From: Cellulomonas avistercoris
GTDB lineage: Bacteria; Actinomycetota; Actinomycetes; Actinomycetales; Cellulomonadaceae
Length of the DNA: 45,595 nucleotides
NCBI RefSeq assembly: GCF_014836445.1
Contig: NZ_JACSQV010000005.1
Location: 1-45,595 of the forward strand
Reading direction: 5' to 3'
Part shown: piece by piece, positions 1-7,708 of the stretch
How positions within the stretch are numbered: the stretch's first letter is position 1
Layout: each line of letters starts with the position of its first letter
Program-made: the position numbers and the translations under genes
Notes under the pieces: model-generated
What the model was told of the DNA's origin: nothing
The model's database searches: none
Seen by the model: only the letters and a program-made list of their open reading frames with translations

Positions 1-1
1 G

Positions 2-1699
2 GACGGCGCGGCGGCCCCCTCGTCCGACGGCGCGACAGCGGCCACGGGCGCCGGTGCGACGGAGCCCACGACGGACGGCGCGCCCGACGGCCCGCCGCGG
101 CTCGTCGGCGCGCCCGCCCCGACCGGGTCGCTGGCCGCCGCGGCCGGGGCCGCGCTCGCGCTCGCGGTCGCGGTCGCCGCCGCTCCCGTCCTGCTCGTGC
201 CTGCGGTCGTGCTGGTCGCCGTGATCGCCCTCGCGCTGCCGCGCGGCCGCGCCCGGTCGCGGGCCCGTCTCCTCGGTGTGCTCGTGCCCTCGCTCGTCCT
301 CATGGCCCCGCTGCTGCTGGAGGTCGGCACGCGCGGGCTCGACGGCGTGCGGCTGCTCCTCGCCGACGCGGGACCTGCGGCCGTCGTCGCGCCGGCCCCC
401 GCGCCCGCGCGGCTGCTGGGTGTGCCGGCCGACGCGTCGGTGCTCGTGCCCGCGGGCCTGCCCGACGTGCTCGCGTCCGCGTGGCCCTACCTGGCCGGTG
501 GCGTCGTGCTCGTGCTCGCGGTGCTCGGGCTGCTGCGGGGCCGGCCCGTGGCCCGCGCCGTCCGCCTCTGCTGGGTCGTGGCGGCGGTCGGTGCCGCCAC
601 GGGTGCCGCCGTCGCGGCCCTGCCGGCCGCCGTGTCCCCGGACGCGGTCGGGCCCGCCTGGACCGGTGCGGCCGTGTCGCTGACCACGCTGGGTCTGCTC
701 GGCGCGGCCGTGCTGGCCAGCGACCGGCTCACCGAGCGCCTCGCGAGCCGCTCGTTCGGCTGGCGGCAGCCCGTCGTCGCGCTGGGGACGGTCGTCGCCG
801 TCGTGGCGGTCGCGTGCGGCGTCGTCGGCTGGGGCTGGACCGCGCGTGTCGGCGAGGCGGTGGCGCTGCGCGCCTCGACCGCACCGGTCGTGCCCGTCGT
901 GGGGCAGCAGGGGGCGTCGTCCGACGCGTCGTCACGCGTGCTGGCCCTCGGGGTGCGGGGCGACGGGTCGGTCGACTGGTCGCTCCTGCGGGCCGACGGC
1001 GACCAGCTGGTCGACCACGCCTCCGCGGTCGACCTGCGGCGCCTCACCGGCCCGCTCGACGCACCCACGGCCACGGACCCCGACCGCGCGCACGCCGAGG
1101 TGGACGTGCTGGCCGCCCGGCTCGTCCAGGGCGCCGCGGGGGACGTCGCGGCCGACGTCGGTGCGCTGGGGGTCGGTGACGTGCTCGTGCCCGGCGTCGC
1201 GGGCGACGACCCCGCGGCGCGTTCGGCACGCGGCCGGCTCGTCGCGGTGCTCGACGCCACGGCCGGGCTGGAGCGCGTGACGCACGACGGCACGGGCACG
1301 CTCTGGCGGGTGCGGGGGACCGCGGGGCAGGCCGTCACCAGCTGGGCGCGCCTCGTCGGGTCCGGCGCCGACCCCGCCGACCCGCGGGCCGAGGCGGTGC
1401 CGGTCGCCGCCCGGGGCCGCACCGTCGCCACGACGCTGCCCATCGGTGACGGTCCGCGCACGCTGGTGCTGGCCGAGCGGGCCGACGACGGCTGGCGTGC
1501 CACGCTCGACGGCCGCGCGCTCGCGCCGGTGGACGTCGGCTGGCGGCAGGCGTTCGACGTGGGCCCGGACGGCGGTCGGCTCGAGGTCCACCACGAGGGT
1601 CCGTACCGCACGCCGTGGCTCGCCGCGCTCGGCGCGACCGCGCTCGTCACGTTCCTGCTGGCCCTGCCGTTCCGACGTCGCCGAGGGGTGCGCACGTGA
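2..1699 (+). CDS. Large membrane glycosyltransferase, C-terminal part (5' end outside window)
   Basis: The frame is open from base 2 to a TGA at 1697-1699, giving about 565 residues with no start inside the window. An Ala/Gly/Asp-rich linker is followed by several hydrophobic segments in the first 250 residues, then a long extracytoplasmic-looking domain and one last hydrophobic segment ending in the basic tail RRRRGVRT. No GT-A catalytic motif lies in the visible part. The call rests on layout and context: in actinobacteria a very large GT2 membrane protein (about 1000 residues or more) sits directly before DUF5719 and near the metallopeptidase, DUF3499 and WbbL-like genes, as here. The stop overlaps the next start in GTGA, implying translational coupling. 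The likely role is building or exporting a surface polysaccharide; the substrate cannot be read from this half. Confidence 0.6.
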   Translation, partial: DGAAAPSSDGATAATGAGATEPTTDGAPDGPPRLVGAPAPTGSLAAAAGAALALAVAVAAAPVLLVPAVVLVAVIALALPRGRARSRARLLGVLVPSLVLMAPLLLEVGTRGLDGVRLLLADAGPAAVVAPAPAPARLLGVPADASVLVPAGLPDVLASAWPYLAGGVVLVLAVLGLLRGRPVARAVRLCWVVAAVGAATGAAVAALPAAVSPDAVGPAWTGAAVSLTTLGLLGAAVLASDRLTERLASRSFGWRQPVVALGTVVAVVAVACGVVGWGWTARVGEAVALRASTAPVVPVVGQQGASSDASSRVLALGVRGDGSVDWSLLRADGDQLVDHASAVDLRRLTGPLDAPTATDPDRAHAEVDVLAARLVQGAAGDVAADVGALGVGDVLVPGVAGDDPAARSARGRLVAVLDATAGLERVTHDGTGTLWRVRGTAGQAVTSWARLVGSGADPADPRAEAVPVAARGRTVATTLPIGDGPRTLVLAERADDGWRATLDGRALAPVDVGWRQAFDVGPDGGRLEVHHEGPYRTPWLAALGATALVTFLLALPFRRRRGVRT

Positions 1700-3261
1700 C
1701 CACCGAGCCCGACGGGCCCGCCGCCCCGCACGAGGGGCGCCCGCGCCGCGCGGCACGCGCCGCGTCCGGCGTCCTGGTGCTCGTGCTCGCGGGCGGCGCG
1801 GTCGCCGCGGCCGCGCGCGTCGGTGACGCGCCGACTGTCCCGCTCGCGGCCGTCCGCGTCGAGGTCGCGCCGACGCCCGTCACCCTGCAGTGCCCCGGTC
1901 CGGTCCTGCTGCCCGAGCGCACGGTGCGTGGCGACGCGGAGTTCGACCCCGCGCCCGTCCCCGCACAGGTCGCGCTCGACGCCGTGACGGCCGCGGGCGC
2001 GGGTGCCGGTCCGCTCGCCGTCGTCGCGACGGGCCCGAGCGACGCCTCCGCCGACGCGCCCGGCGGGGGCGGCAGCCTCCACCTGGGCGATGTGGGGGCG
2101 CCGCTCGCCGTGCGGGCGCAGCCGCGCGACACGTCACCCGTCGCCGCCGCGAGCGTCGCGTCGGTCGTCACCGACGGCGACGCGCGCGGGCTCGCCGCAG
2201 CCTCGTGCCGGACGCCGTCGAGCGACGACTGGCTGGTCGGCGCAGCCACCTCCGTCGGGTCGACGGCCACGCTCGTCCTGACCAACCCCGGTCTGACCGT
2301 CGCGCAGGTCGAGCTCGAGGTCTTCGGCCCCACCGGACCGGTCGACGTCAGCACCACGCAGCACGTCGTCGCCGCCGGCGGCACCAAGCAGGTCGACCTC
2401 GGTGGCCTCGCGGCCGACCAGGCGGCGCTCGTCGTGCACGTCAGCGCCTCCGGCGGACAGGTCGCGGCGCACGTGCAGGACACCGCCGTGCGGGGATTCA
2501 CACCCGCCGGGACCGACCTCGTCGTGCCCGGCGGGGCGCCGTCGACGCGGCAGGTCGTCACGGGGCTGGTGGCCGCGGAGTCGCAGGTCGGGTCGGCCGA
2601 CGCCCCCGTCCTGCGCCTGCTCGCGCCCCGGGACGCGACGACCGCCCGCGTCGCCCTGCTGGGCGCCGACGGGCCGGTCGTGCTGCCCGGCGCGCAGGAC
2701 GTGCCGCTGACGCCCGGCGAGGTCACCGACGTCCCGCTCGGTGGCCTGCCCGAGGGCGTGTACACGGTCGTGGTCGACGCCGAGGCCCCCGTCGTCGCCG
2801 CCGCGGTCGCCACGAGCGTCGGGCAGCAGGGCGGCCTCGACGACGAGCCGCGCGTCGAGCGCGCCTGGTCCGCGTCGGGCGCGCTCGACGACCACGGCGT
2901 GGTGGCCCTGCCGCGCGGGACGGACGCCGCCGTCGTCGTCGGGGCCGTGGGACGTGACGCCGACGACACGCGCGAGGCGACCGCGACGCTGCGTGTGCTG
3001 GGACGCGACGGTCGCACGCTCTCGGAGCACGCCGTGCGCGTGGACGCCGGAACGACCGGCGCCTGGCCCGTCGCCGACCTGGCCGAGGGCGCCGTGGGCG
3101 TCGAGCTGGTGCCCGAGGGTGACGTCGCCGTCGCCTGGGCGGTGTCCCTCACGCTCGAGCGCGAGGACGGCCCCCTCGTGGCCGTGCTGGGGCCGGTGCC
3201 CGTCGCCGGCGCCGCCGACGCGCGCGACGTCCGCGAGGACCCGCGTCCCGCACGAGGCTGA
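1696..3261 (+). CDS. DUF5719 family protein
   Basis: Predicted 521 residues from GTG 1696, which overlaps the preceding stop by four bases (GTGA); an in-frame start at 1615 would lie deep inside the upstream gene and is less likely. A basic N-terminus and one hydrophobic segment at about residues 19-41 suggest a signal anchor, followed by a long Ala/Val/Asp-rich region of beta-sandwich character. I see no catalytic motif. DUF5719 is known as an actinobacterial family of unknown function found next to a large membrane glycosyltransferase. By inference it is an exported partner of that enzyme. The family call comes from position and general composition. Confidence 0.6.
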   Translation: MTTEPDGPAAPHEGRPRRAARAASGVLVLVLAGGAVAAAARVGDAPTVPLAAVRVEVAPTPVTLQCPGPVLLPERTVRGDAEFDPAPVPAQVALDAVTAAGAGAGPLAVVATGPSDASADAPGGGGSLHLGDVGAPLAVRAQPRDTSPVAAASVASVVTDGDARGLAAASCRTPSSDDWLVGAATSVGSTATLVLTNPGLTVAQVELEVFGPTGPVDVSTTQHVVAAGGTKQVDLGGLAADQAALVVHVSASGGQVAAHVQDTAVRGFTPAGTDLVVPGGAPSTRQVVTGLVAAESQVGSADAPVLRLLAPRDATTARVALLGADGPVVLPGAQDVPLTPGEVTDVPLGGLPEGVYTVVVDAEAPVVAAAVATSVGQQGGLDDEPRVERAWSASGALDDHGVVALPRGTDAAVVVGAVGRDADDTREATATLRVLGRDGRTLSEHAVRVDAGTTGAWPVADLAEGAVGVELVPEGDVAVAWAVSLTLEREDGPLVAVLGPVPVAGAADARDVREDPRPARG

Positions 3262-3274
3262 CCGGCGGTCCTGC

Positions 3275-3295
3275 GGCCGGCGCGTGACGCCGGCT
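3275..3295. terminator. Bidirectional hairpin between convergent genes
   Basis: GCCGGCG and CGCCGGC arms around a 5-nt CGTGA loop (a G-T pair extends the base) lie between the convergent stops of the DUF5719 and glycosyltransferase genes. There is no T-run, as is usual in very GC-rich actinobacteria. Confidence 0.45.
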
Positions 3296-3306
3296 CGGCC
3301 GAGGAC

Positions 3307-4206
3307 CTAGTCGGTCCCCCCGCGCAGCTGCACCTGCTGGCGCATCCGCAGCCCGAGGCGCAGCGCCGCGCGCAGGGGCGCCTGGTACCAGTGGGGGTAG
3401 CGACGCCGCAGGTAGGCGAGCGCGCTCGCGTGGTGCGCCCGGATCATCGGCGCGGGGCGCTCGCGCCACGAGGTCCCGCCGACGTGCGTCACGCGGACGT
3501 CGGGCACGTAGAGGTTCTCCCAGCCGGCGCGGGTGAGACGCTCGCCCAGGTCGACGTCCTCGAAGAACATGAAGTACGACTCGTCGAAGCCCCCGATCTG
3601 CTCGAAGGCGGTCCGGCGCAGGAGCAGGCACGCACCCGACAGCCAGCCGGCCTCGCGCAGGTAGCCACCGGTCGACTCCTGACGGGCGTGGTAGGCGCGC
3701 GTCCAGGGGTTGTGCGGCCACAGCCGGGCGAAGATCGCGTGCCCGGCGCCGAGGCGCAGCGAGGGCAGCGCGCGCGCCGAGGGGTAGGTCGTGCCGTCGG
3801 TGTTGAGCAGCATCGGCCCGAGCGCACCGGCGGTGGGCTGCTCGTCGCCCGCGGCGACGAGCCGGTCGAGCGAACCCGGCGACCACTCGATGTCGGGGTT
3901 CGCGACCACGAGCCACGGCGTCGTCGCGCCGGCGGCACCACGGTTCGCCGCGGCGCCGTAGCCCAGGTTGGCGCCCGGCACGACGAGCCGCGCGCCCGCC
4001 ACGCTGCTGGTCACCTCGGAGGCGACCGCGTGGTCGGTGCCGTTGTCGACCACCACGAGCTCGACGGGCAGCGTGGAGGCGGTGGCGAGCGTCGCTGCGA
4101 AGCGTGCCAGCTCGTCACCGGGGTGATAGACGACGCACACGACGCGGACGCGGGGCGCACCGCCGGGGGTCGGGGCGTGGAGCTCGGGGGCGGGGGACGT
4201 GCTCAT
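3307..4206 (-). CDS. GT2 family glycosyltransferase, WbbL/rhamnosyltransferase-like
   Basis: A 299-residue GT-A fold glycosyltransferase. Visible motifs are an N-terminal nucleotide-binding segment starting RVVCVVYHPG (about 20-29), VVVDNGTD (51-58), NLGYGAAANRG (80-90), the DxD-like VANPDIEW (101-108), and the downstream GWLSGACLLLRR and FFEDVDLG motifs typical of dTDP-rhamnosyltransferases such as WbbL. It has no clear membrane segment, so it probably acts at the inner face of the membrane on a lipid-linked acceptor. In mycobacteria wbbL lies near the same metallopeptidase and manB neighbourhood, which fits. The start is ATG 4206, with TAAGGT ending 8 nt upstream; the same bases resemble a Shine-Dalgarno, so a leaderless or short-leader mRNA is possible. 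Sugar and acceptor are inferred. Confidence 0.8.
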   Translation of the reverse strand: MSTSPAPELHAPTPGGAPRVRVVCVVYHPGDELARFAATLATASTLPVELVVVDNGTDHAVASEVTSSVAGARLVVPGANLGYGAAANRGAAGATTPWLVVANPDIEWSPGSLDRLVAAGDEQPTAGALGPMLLNTDGTTYPSARALPSLRLGAGHAIFARLWPHNPWTRAYHARQESTGGYLREAGWLSGACLLLRRTAFEQIGGFDESYFMFFEDVDLGERLTRAGWENLYVPDVRVTHVGGTSWRERPAPMIRAHHASALAYLRRRYPHWYQAPLRAALRLGLRMRQQVQLRGGTD

Positions 4207-4214
4207 CGTCGGCC

Positions 4215-4220
4215 ACCTTA
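4215..4220 (-). promoter_or_regulatory. -10-like hexamer of the WbbL-like gene
   Basis: On the minus strand TAAGGT is followed by 8 nt and then ATG 4206, compatible with a leaderless transcript. Confidence 0.45.
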
Positions 4221-4232
4221 GTGGTCGCGGGC

Positions 4233-4754
4233 TCAACGTCCGTCGTCGTACCCGGGATCGACCTCCTCCGGGCTGCGCCCGAGGAGGTGGGCGACCTGCT
4301 CCACGACGACGTCACGGACCAGGTCCGCGAGGTCGGCCGGGTCGGACGCGCGGGCCTCGACCGGGCGCCGGTACACGACGACCCGGTGCGGCAGCCCGGC
4401 GTCCGCCGGGAAGTACCGCCCCAGCGGCACGCCGCCGTGCTCCCACGGCGCGGGGTTGGACGGCGGGACGTCCTCGACGGCGAACTCCGCGCCGTCGAGC
4501 TGGCGTGCCCAGCGGCGCTCGAGGTCCTCCACGGCGTCGAGCACGAGGTCGTCGAAGCGCTCGGCACGCGTGCGGTACCCGGGCGTGGTCATCGGCAGGA
4601 CCGTGCCCCGCATCCCGCGGCCGCGGCGGTCGCGACGGCGCACCGGCCCGGGGGTCGCGGACGGGACCGCGGCGTCCGTCGCGCGACGACGCACGACGGG
4701 AGGACGGGCGCCCTCACCGGGCGCGGACGGGCGACGGGGGCCGAGCGGACTCAC
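4233..4754 (-). CDS. Metallopeptidase (Zincin_1) family protein with degenerate active site
   Basis: Predicted 173 residues. The first 55 or so are Arg/Pro-rich and low complexity; the rest resembles the small Zincin_1 family (Rv3259-like) next to DUF3499 in actinobacteria. At the place where an HEXXH zinc motif is expected in this family, the sequence reads VVVEQVAHLLG: the first His is Glu, the catalytic Glu is Gln and only the last His remains. Zinc proteolysis is therefore doubtful, and the protein may be a structural or regulatory relative. Start GTG 4754 is supported by TACAGT ending exactly 6 nt upstream. A shorter start at MRGTVLPMTT, nearer the conserved domain, is the alternative. 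It is divergent from DUF3499. Confidence 0.7.
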   Translation of the reverse strand: MSPLGPRRPSAPGEGARPPVVRRRATDAAVPSATPGPVRRRDRRGRGMRGTVLPMTTPGYRTRAERFDDLVLDAVEDLERRWARQLDGAEFAVEDVPPSNPAPWEHGGVPLGRYFPADAGLPHRVVVYRRPVEARASDPADLADLVRDVVVEQVAHLLGRSPEEVDPGYDDGR

Positions 4755-4760
4755 CCCGTC

Positions 4761-4766
4761 ACTGTA
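4761..4766 (-). promoter_or_regulatory. -10 hexamer of the metallopeptidase-like gene
   Basis: TACAGT on the minus strand, 6 nt before GTG 4754. It shares a 98-bp divergent gap with the DUF3499 promoter. Confidence 0.55.
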
Positions 4767-4840
4767 GCCACGCGCCCGCGGACGCACGTGCGGGCACGAC
4801 ACGCCGCCCGGCCGCCTGCCGCGGCACGGGCGGTGGGGGG

Positions 4841-4846
4841 TACCGT
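4841..4846 (+). promoter_or_regulatory. -10 hexamer of the DUF3499 gene
   Basis: TACCGT followed by 6 nt and GTG 4853, predicting a leaderless mRNA. I see no good -35 at 16-18 nt upstream. Confidence 0.55.
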
Positions 4847-4852
4847 CTGCTC

Positions 4853-5242
4853 GTGAGATCCGTCCGGCAGTGCTCGCGCACCGCATGCCCGCACGCCGCG
4901 GTCGCGACACTGACCTACGTGTACGCCGACTCGACGGCCGTGCTCGGGCCCCTGGCCCAGCTCGCCGAGCCGCACTCGTACGACCTGTGCGTCGAGCACG
5001 CCGACCGGCTGACGGCCCCGCGGGGCTGGGAGGTCGTGCGGCTGCTCCCCGACCTGCAGGCGGCGGCACCCAGCCACGACGACCTGGTCGCGCTCGCCGA
5101 GGCGGTGCGTGAGGCCGGGCGTCGACGCGTCCCCGAGCCCGCGCCCGCGCTGACGCCCGTCGCGGCACCGGCGCTCGACACGTCACGCCGTCGCGGCCAC
5201 CTGCGGGTCGTCCCGGGGTCCTCCCAGGACGAGCAGCCGTGA
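4853..5242 (+). CDS. DUF3499 family protein
   Basis: Predicted 129 residues. It begins with the typical N-terminus of the family, RQCSRTACPHAAVATLTYVY, continues with SYDLCVEHADRLTAPRGW and ends in a variable Pro/Ala-rich tail. The paired Cys residues (CxxxxC near the N-terminus, later C and H) suggest a small zinc ribbon. The family is actinobacteria-specific and of unknown function, and almost always lies between the Rv3259-like gene and phosphomannomutase/Trm112 genes. GTG 4853 is chosen because TACCGT ends 6 nt before it. Its stop overlaps the next start (GTGA), so the two are probably cotranslated. Confidence 0.8.
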   Translation: MRSVRQCSRTACPHAAVATLTYVYADSTAVLGPLAQLAEPHSYDLCVEHADRLTAPRGWEVVRLLPDLQAAAPSHDDLVALAEAVREAGRRRVPEPAPALTPVAAPALDTSRRRGHLRVVPGSSQDEQP

Positions 5243-5493
5243 GCGCCGCACGTGACCGTCGCCCGCCGGCGGACGAGCCGCTGGGCTCGATCACCCGGCC
5301 CGTGGTCGACGACTCGGCCACCGCGCCCGCCTGCTTCGCGTGCGGCGAGGACGACCTGACCCGGTTGCGCGTCGCGCTGCCCGACGGCCGACCGGCCGTG
5401 TTCGCGTCGTGCCCCGGCTGCGAGGCGACCGCCTGGTTCGTCGTCGACGGTGACGGCCGTGCGCTGGGCCCCGACGGTACCGCGCGCGCCTGA
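5239..5493 (+). CDS. Small zinc-ribbon protein, unknown function
   Basis: An 84-residue protein overlapping the DUF3499 stop by four bases (GTGA), so probably expressed with it. The N-terminal third is polar and likely disordered. The rest contains two CxxC pairs, CFAC (about 32-35) and CPGC (about 57-60), separated by a beta-hairpin-like segment, the pattern of a zinc ribbon. I do not recognise a named family. It lies between DUF3499 and Trm112, so three consecutive small genes are linked to zinc ribbons. No enzyme motif is seen. Confidence 0.7.
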   Translation: MSAARDRRPPADEPLGSITRPVVDDSATAPACFACGEDDLTRLRVALPDGRPAVFASCPGCEATAWFVVDGDGRALGPDGTARA

Positions 5494-5547
5494 CGTCAGC
5501 ACGACCCGCCGCGGCGGGACGACGACACCCACGACCCTGGAGATGCC

Positions 5548-5757
5548 ATGACGGCGACCGACCGCCCCGCGACCGACCTCGAGCCGTGGGCGCGCGCGCT
5601 GCTGCGGTGCCCCGTCACGGGGGCCGAGCTCGTCGACGGCGTGGACCCCGACGGGTCCCCGGTGCTGATCTCGACCGACCCCGAGCGGCCGCTGCGCTAC
5701 CCGGTGCTCGACGGCATCCCGGTCCTGCTGGTGGACGAGGCGCGTCCGGCGACCTGA
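5548..5757 (+). CDS. Trm112 family protein
   Basis: A 69-residue protein with the bacterial Trm112 (YcaR-type) pattern: an early LLRCPVTGAEL segment (about 18-28) and the closing LRYPVLDGIPVLL (about 50-62). In eukaryotes and archaea Trm112 activates methyltransferases; the role of the short bacterial forms is not established. Only one Cys remains, so zinc binding is unlikely. GGAG lies 6 nt before ATG 5548. The gene follows the small zinc-ribbon gene after 54 bp and is convergent with the RDD gene. The phosphomannomutase gene that often stands next to it in relatives is absent here. Confidence 0.85.
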   Translation: MTATDRPATDLEPWARALLRCPVTGAELVDGVDPDGSPVLISTDPERPLRYPVLDGIPVLLVDEARPAT

Positions 5758-5778
5758 CCCGCCCGGCGCCGCGCGGCG

Positions 5779-6627
5779 TCAGAGGTCCGGGTCGGGGACG
5801 CCGTGGGGCAGCCGACGCAGCAGGACCGCCTCGGCCTGCTCGCGGCGCACGCGCTCCAGCTCGACCAGGGTCTCGCGGCGGCCGCGCTCGGCGAGCACGG
5901 CGGACAGGAACGCCTCGGGGTGCGTGCCGGCCGGCGGGGGAGGGCTCACGTACGGCTGCAGGTCGGCGGCGAGGCGGGTGCCCAGCTCGGCGCGCGATCC
6001 CGGGTGCAGCAGGGCCGCGCGTCCGAGGAACTGCCGGACGGCGAGCGCCAGACCGTCGGGGAGCCGCGCCACGTCGGCGTTCGCGGCCCAGCCGGCGAGC
6101 TGCGGCGGCATGACGGCCGACGAGCGCACCGGTGCCGCGGCCCGCACGCGCGACCCGTAGGTCCCGGCGAGGATGTCACCGACCCGCTTGCCGCGGGGGT
6201 GCGCGATCGAGCAGATGACGGCGACGGACCCCAGCGTGAGCCACAGCTCCGCGACACCGGTGAGCGCCCGGACGAAGGCCTGCCGGAGCACGATCGCGCC
6301 ACCGTCGTCCCGCACGATCCGCACGCCGGCGACCAGCTTGCCGAGCGAGCGGCCCCGGGTCAGCGTCTCGACCGTCGTCGGCAGCACGACGGTCACCAGG
6401 ACGAGCACGACGATCCCGAGGATCCGGCTCGTGTACTGGTCCAGCTGCAGCGACAGGTTGGACAGGACGATCGTCGCGACGACCAGCAGCACCAGCAGCG
6501 CCAGGAGGTCGACGACCGCCGCCAGCAGGCGGGAGGCGACCGACGCGGGCCGCGAGTCGAGCACCACACCCTCGCCGATCACGACGCCGTCGTGCAGCTC
6601 GGTCGATCGGGGCGTCGTGGCGGTCAC
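5779..6627 (-). CDS. RDD family membrane protein
   Basis: A 282-residue integral membrane protein. An RDD-type domain covers about residues 24-165, with SRLLAAVVDLLALLVLL (about 32-48) opening the first helix, a second long helix (GIVVLVLVTVVLP), and the characteristic RGRSLGKLVAGVRIVRDDG and RGKRVGDILAGTYG motifs. The C-terminal 115 residues are soluble and likely cytoplasmic, ending LPHGVPDPDL. RDD proteins are membrane proteins of mostly unknown function, some linked to transport. It is divergent from spoIIM; an RDD-SpoIIM pair next to MoxR is conserved in mycobacteria (Rv3694c-Rv3695). GTG 6627 is supported by TAGTCT 6 nt upstream. Confidence 0.88.
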   Translation of the reverse strand: MTATTPRSTELHDGVVIGEGVVLDSRPASVASRLLAAVVDLLALLVLLVVATIVLSNLSLQLDQYTSRILGIVVLVLVTVVLPTTVETLTRGRSLGKLVAGVRIVRDDGGAIVLRQAFVRALTGVAELWLTLGSVAVICSIAHPRGKRVGDILAGTYGSRVRAAAPVRSSAVMPPQLAGWAANADVARLPDGLALAVRQFLGRAALLHPGSRAELGTRLAADLQPYVSPPPPAGTHPEAFLSAVLAERGRRETLVELERVRREQAEAVLLRRLPHGVPDPDL

Positions 6628-6633
6628 CTGCGC

Positions 6634-6639
6634 AGACTA
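6634..6639 (-). promoter_or_regulatory. -10 hexamer of the RDD gene
   Basis: TAGTCT on the minus strand ends 6 nt before GTG 6627, predicting a leaderless transcript. Confidence 0.6.
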
Positions 6640-6690
6640 TCCGGCACCGCGCGCCGTGCGTGGGCCGCACGCGCGGGCCCCGGTCGATGG

Positions 6691-6696
6691 CAGGCT
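6691..6696 (+). promoter_or_regulatory. -10-like hexamer of the SpoIIM gene
   Basis: CAGGCT followed by GGGGCC (6 nt) and GTG 6703. It lies back to back with the RDD promoter in a 75-bp gap. Confidence 0.5.
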
Positions 6697-6702
6697 GGGG
6701 CC

Positions 6703-7692
6703 GTGGACCTCGATGCCTACACCCGCGCGCGCACGCCGACGTGGCAGCGTCTCGACGCCCTCGCGCGCCGCCGCCGCCTGAACGGTGCCGAGGCCGACGA
6801 GCTCGTCGCGCTGTACCAGGCGACCGCGACCGACCTGTCCGCGGTGCGCTCGGCCGCCCCGGACCCGGAGACGGTGTCGCGGCTGTCGCAGGTGCTGGTG
6901 CGCGCGCGCAGCCGGCTCTCGGGCACGCACGCCCCCTCGTGGTCGGACGTGGTGTCGTTCGTCGTGCTGCGGCTGCCCTCGGCGCTGTACCGCATCCGCT
7001 GGTGGACCGTCGCCGTCACCGCGGCGTTCCTGCTCGTCGGCACCGCGACGGGCGTGCTCGTGGCGACGTCGCCCGACGCGCTGGCGCTCATGGGCACCCC
7101 GGCCGAGCAGCGGCAGTACGTCGAGCAGGCCTTCGAGGAGTACTACGCGCCCGGTGCGGGCTTCGCCACGATGGTGTGGACCAACAACGCCTGGATCGCG
7201 GCGCTGTGCGTGGGCACCGGGATCACGGGGTTCGCGCCGGTCTACGTCCTGTTCAGCAACGCGGTGGGGGTGGGGTCCGCGGGCGGGCTCATGGCGTCGC
7301 ACGGGCGCCTCGACGTCTTCCTGCAGCTCATCGCGCCGCACGGGCTGCTCGAGCTCACCGCGATCTTCGTGGCGGGTGCCGCCGGGCTGCGGCTGTTCTG
7401 GACGTGGGTCGACCCCGGCCCGCGGACCCGCGGCCGGGCGCTCGCGCAGGAGGGGCGCGCGCTGTTCACCGTCGCCATCGGGCTCGTCGGCGTGCTCGCC
7501 GTGTCCGGGCTCGTCGAGGGGTTCGTCACCGGCTCGACCCTGCCGTGGCCCGTCAAGGTGGCCGTCGGCGTCGTCGTGCTCGCGGCGTTCTGGACGTACG
7601 TGATCGTGCTGGGCCGCCGTGCCGTCGCGGCCGGCCACACGGGGGACCTCGACGCCGACCGGGCCGGGTACACGGTCGCGACCGCCGGCTGA
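6703..7692 (+). CDS. Stage II sporulation protein M (SpoIIM/DUF95) family membrane protein
   Basis: Predicted 329 residues. A soluble helical N-terminus of about 100 residues (LDAYTRARTPTWQRLDALA...) is followed by five or so transmembrane helices. Family hallmarks are the MVWTNNAWIAALCVGTGI and LIAPHGLLELTAIFVAGAAG segments. In Bacillus, SpoIIM is part of the DMP peptidoglycan-remodelling complex; this organism shows no other sporulation gene here, so the actinobacterial protein probably has a more general envelope role. It is separated from DUF58-MoxR by an AlkZ-like gene, whereas in mycobacteria they are adjacent. The leaderless signal fixes GTG 6703. Confidence 0.88.
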   Translation: MDLDAYTRARTPTWQRLDALARRRRLNGAEADELVALYQATATDLSAVRSAAPDPETVSRLSQVLVRARSRLSGTHAPSWSDVVSFVVLRLPSALYRIRWWTVAVTAAFLLVGTATGVLVATSPDALALMGTPAEQRQYVEQAFEEYYAPGAGFATMVWTNNAWIAALCVGTGITGFAPVYVLFSNAVGVGSAGGLMASHGRLDVFLQLIAPHGLLELTAIFVAGAAGLRLFWTWVDPGPRTRGRALAQEGRALFTVAIGLVGVLAVSGLVEGFVTGSTLPWPVKVAVGVVVLAAFWTYVIVLGRRAVAAGHTGDLDADRAGYTVATAG

Positions 7693-7708
7693 CGCCCCGG
7701 GCGGCCGC

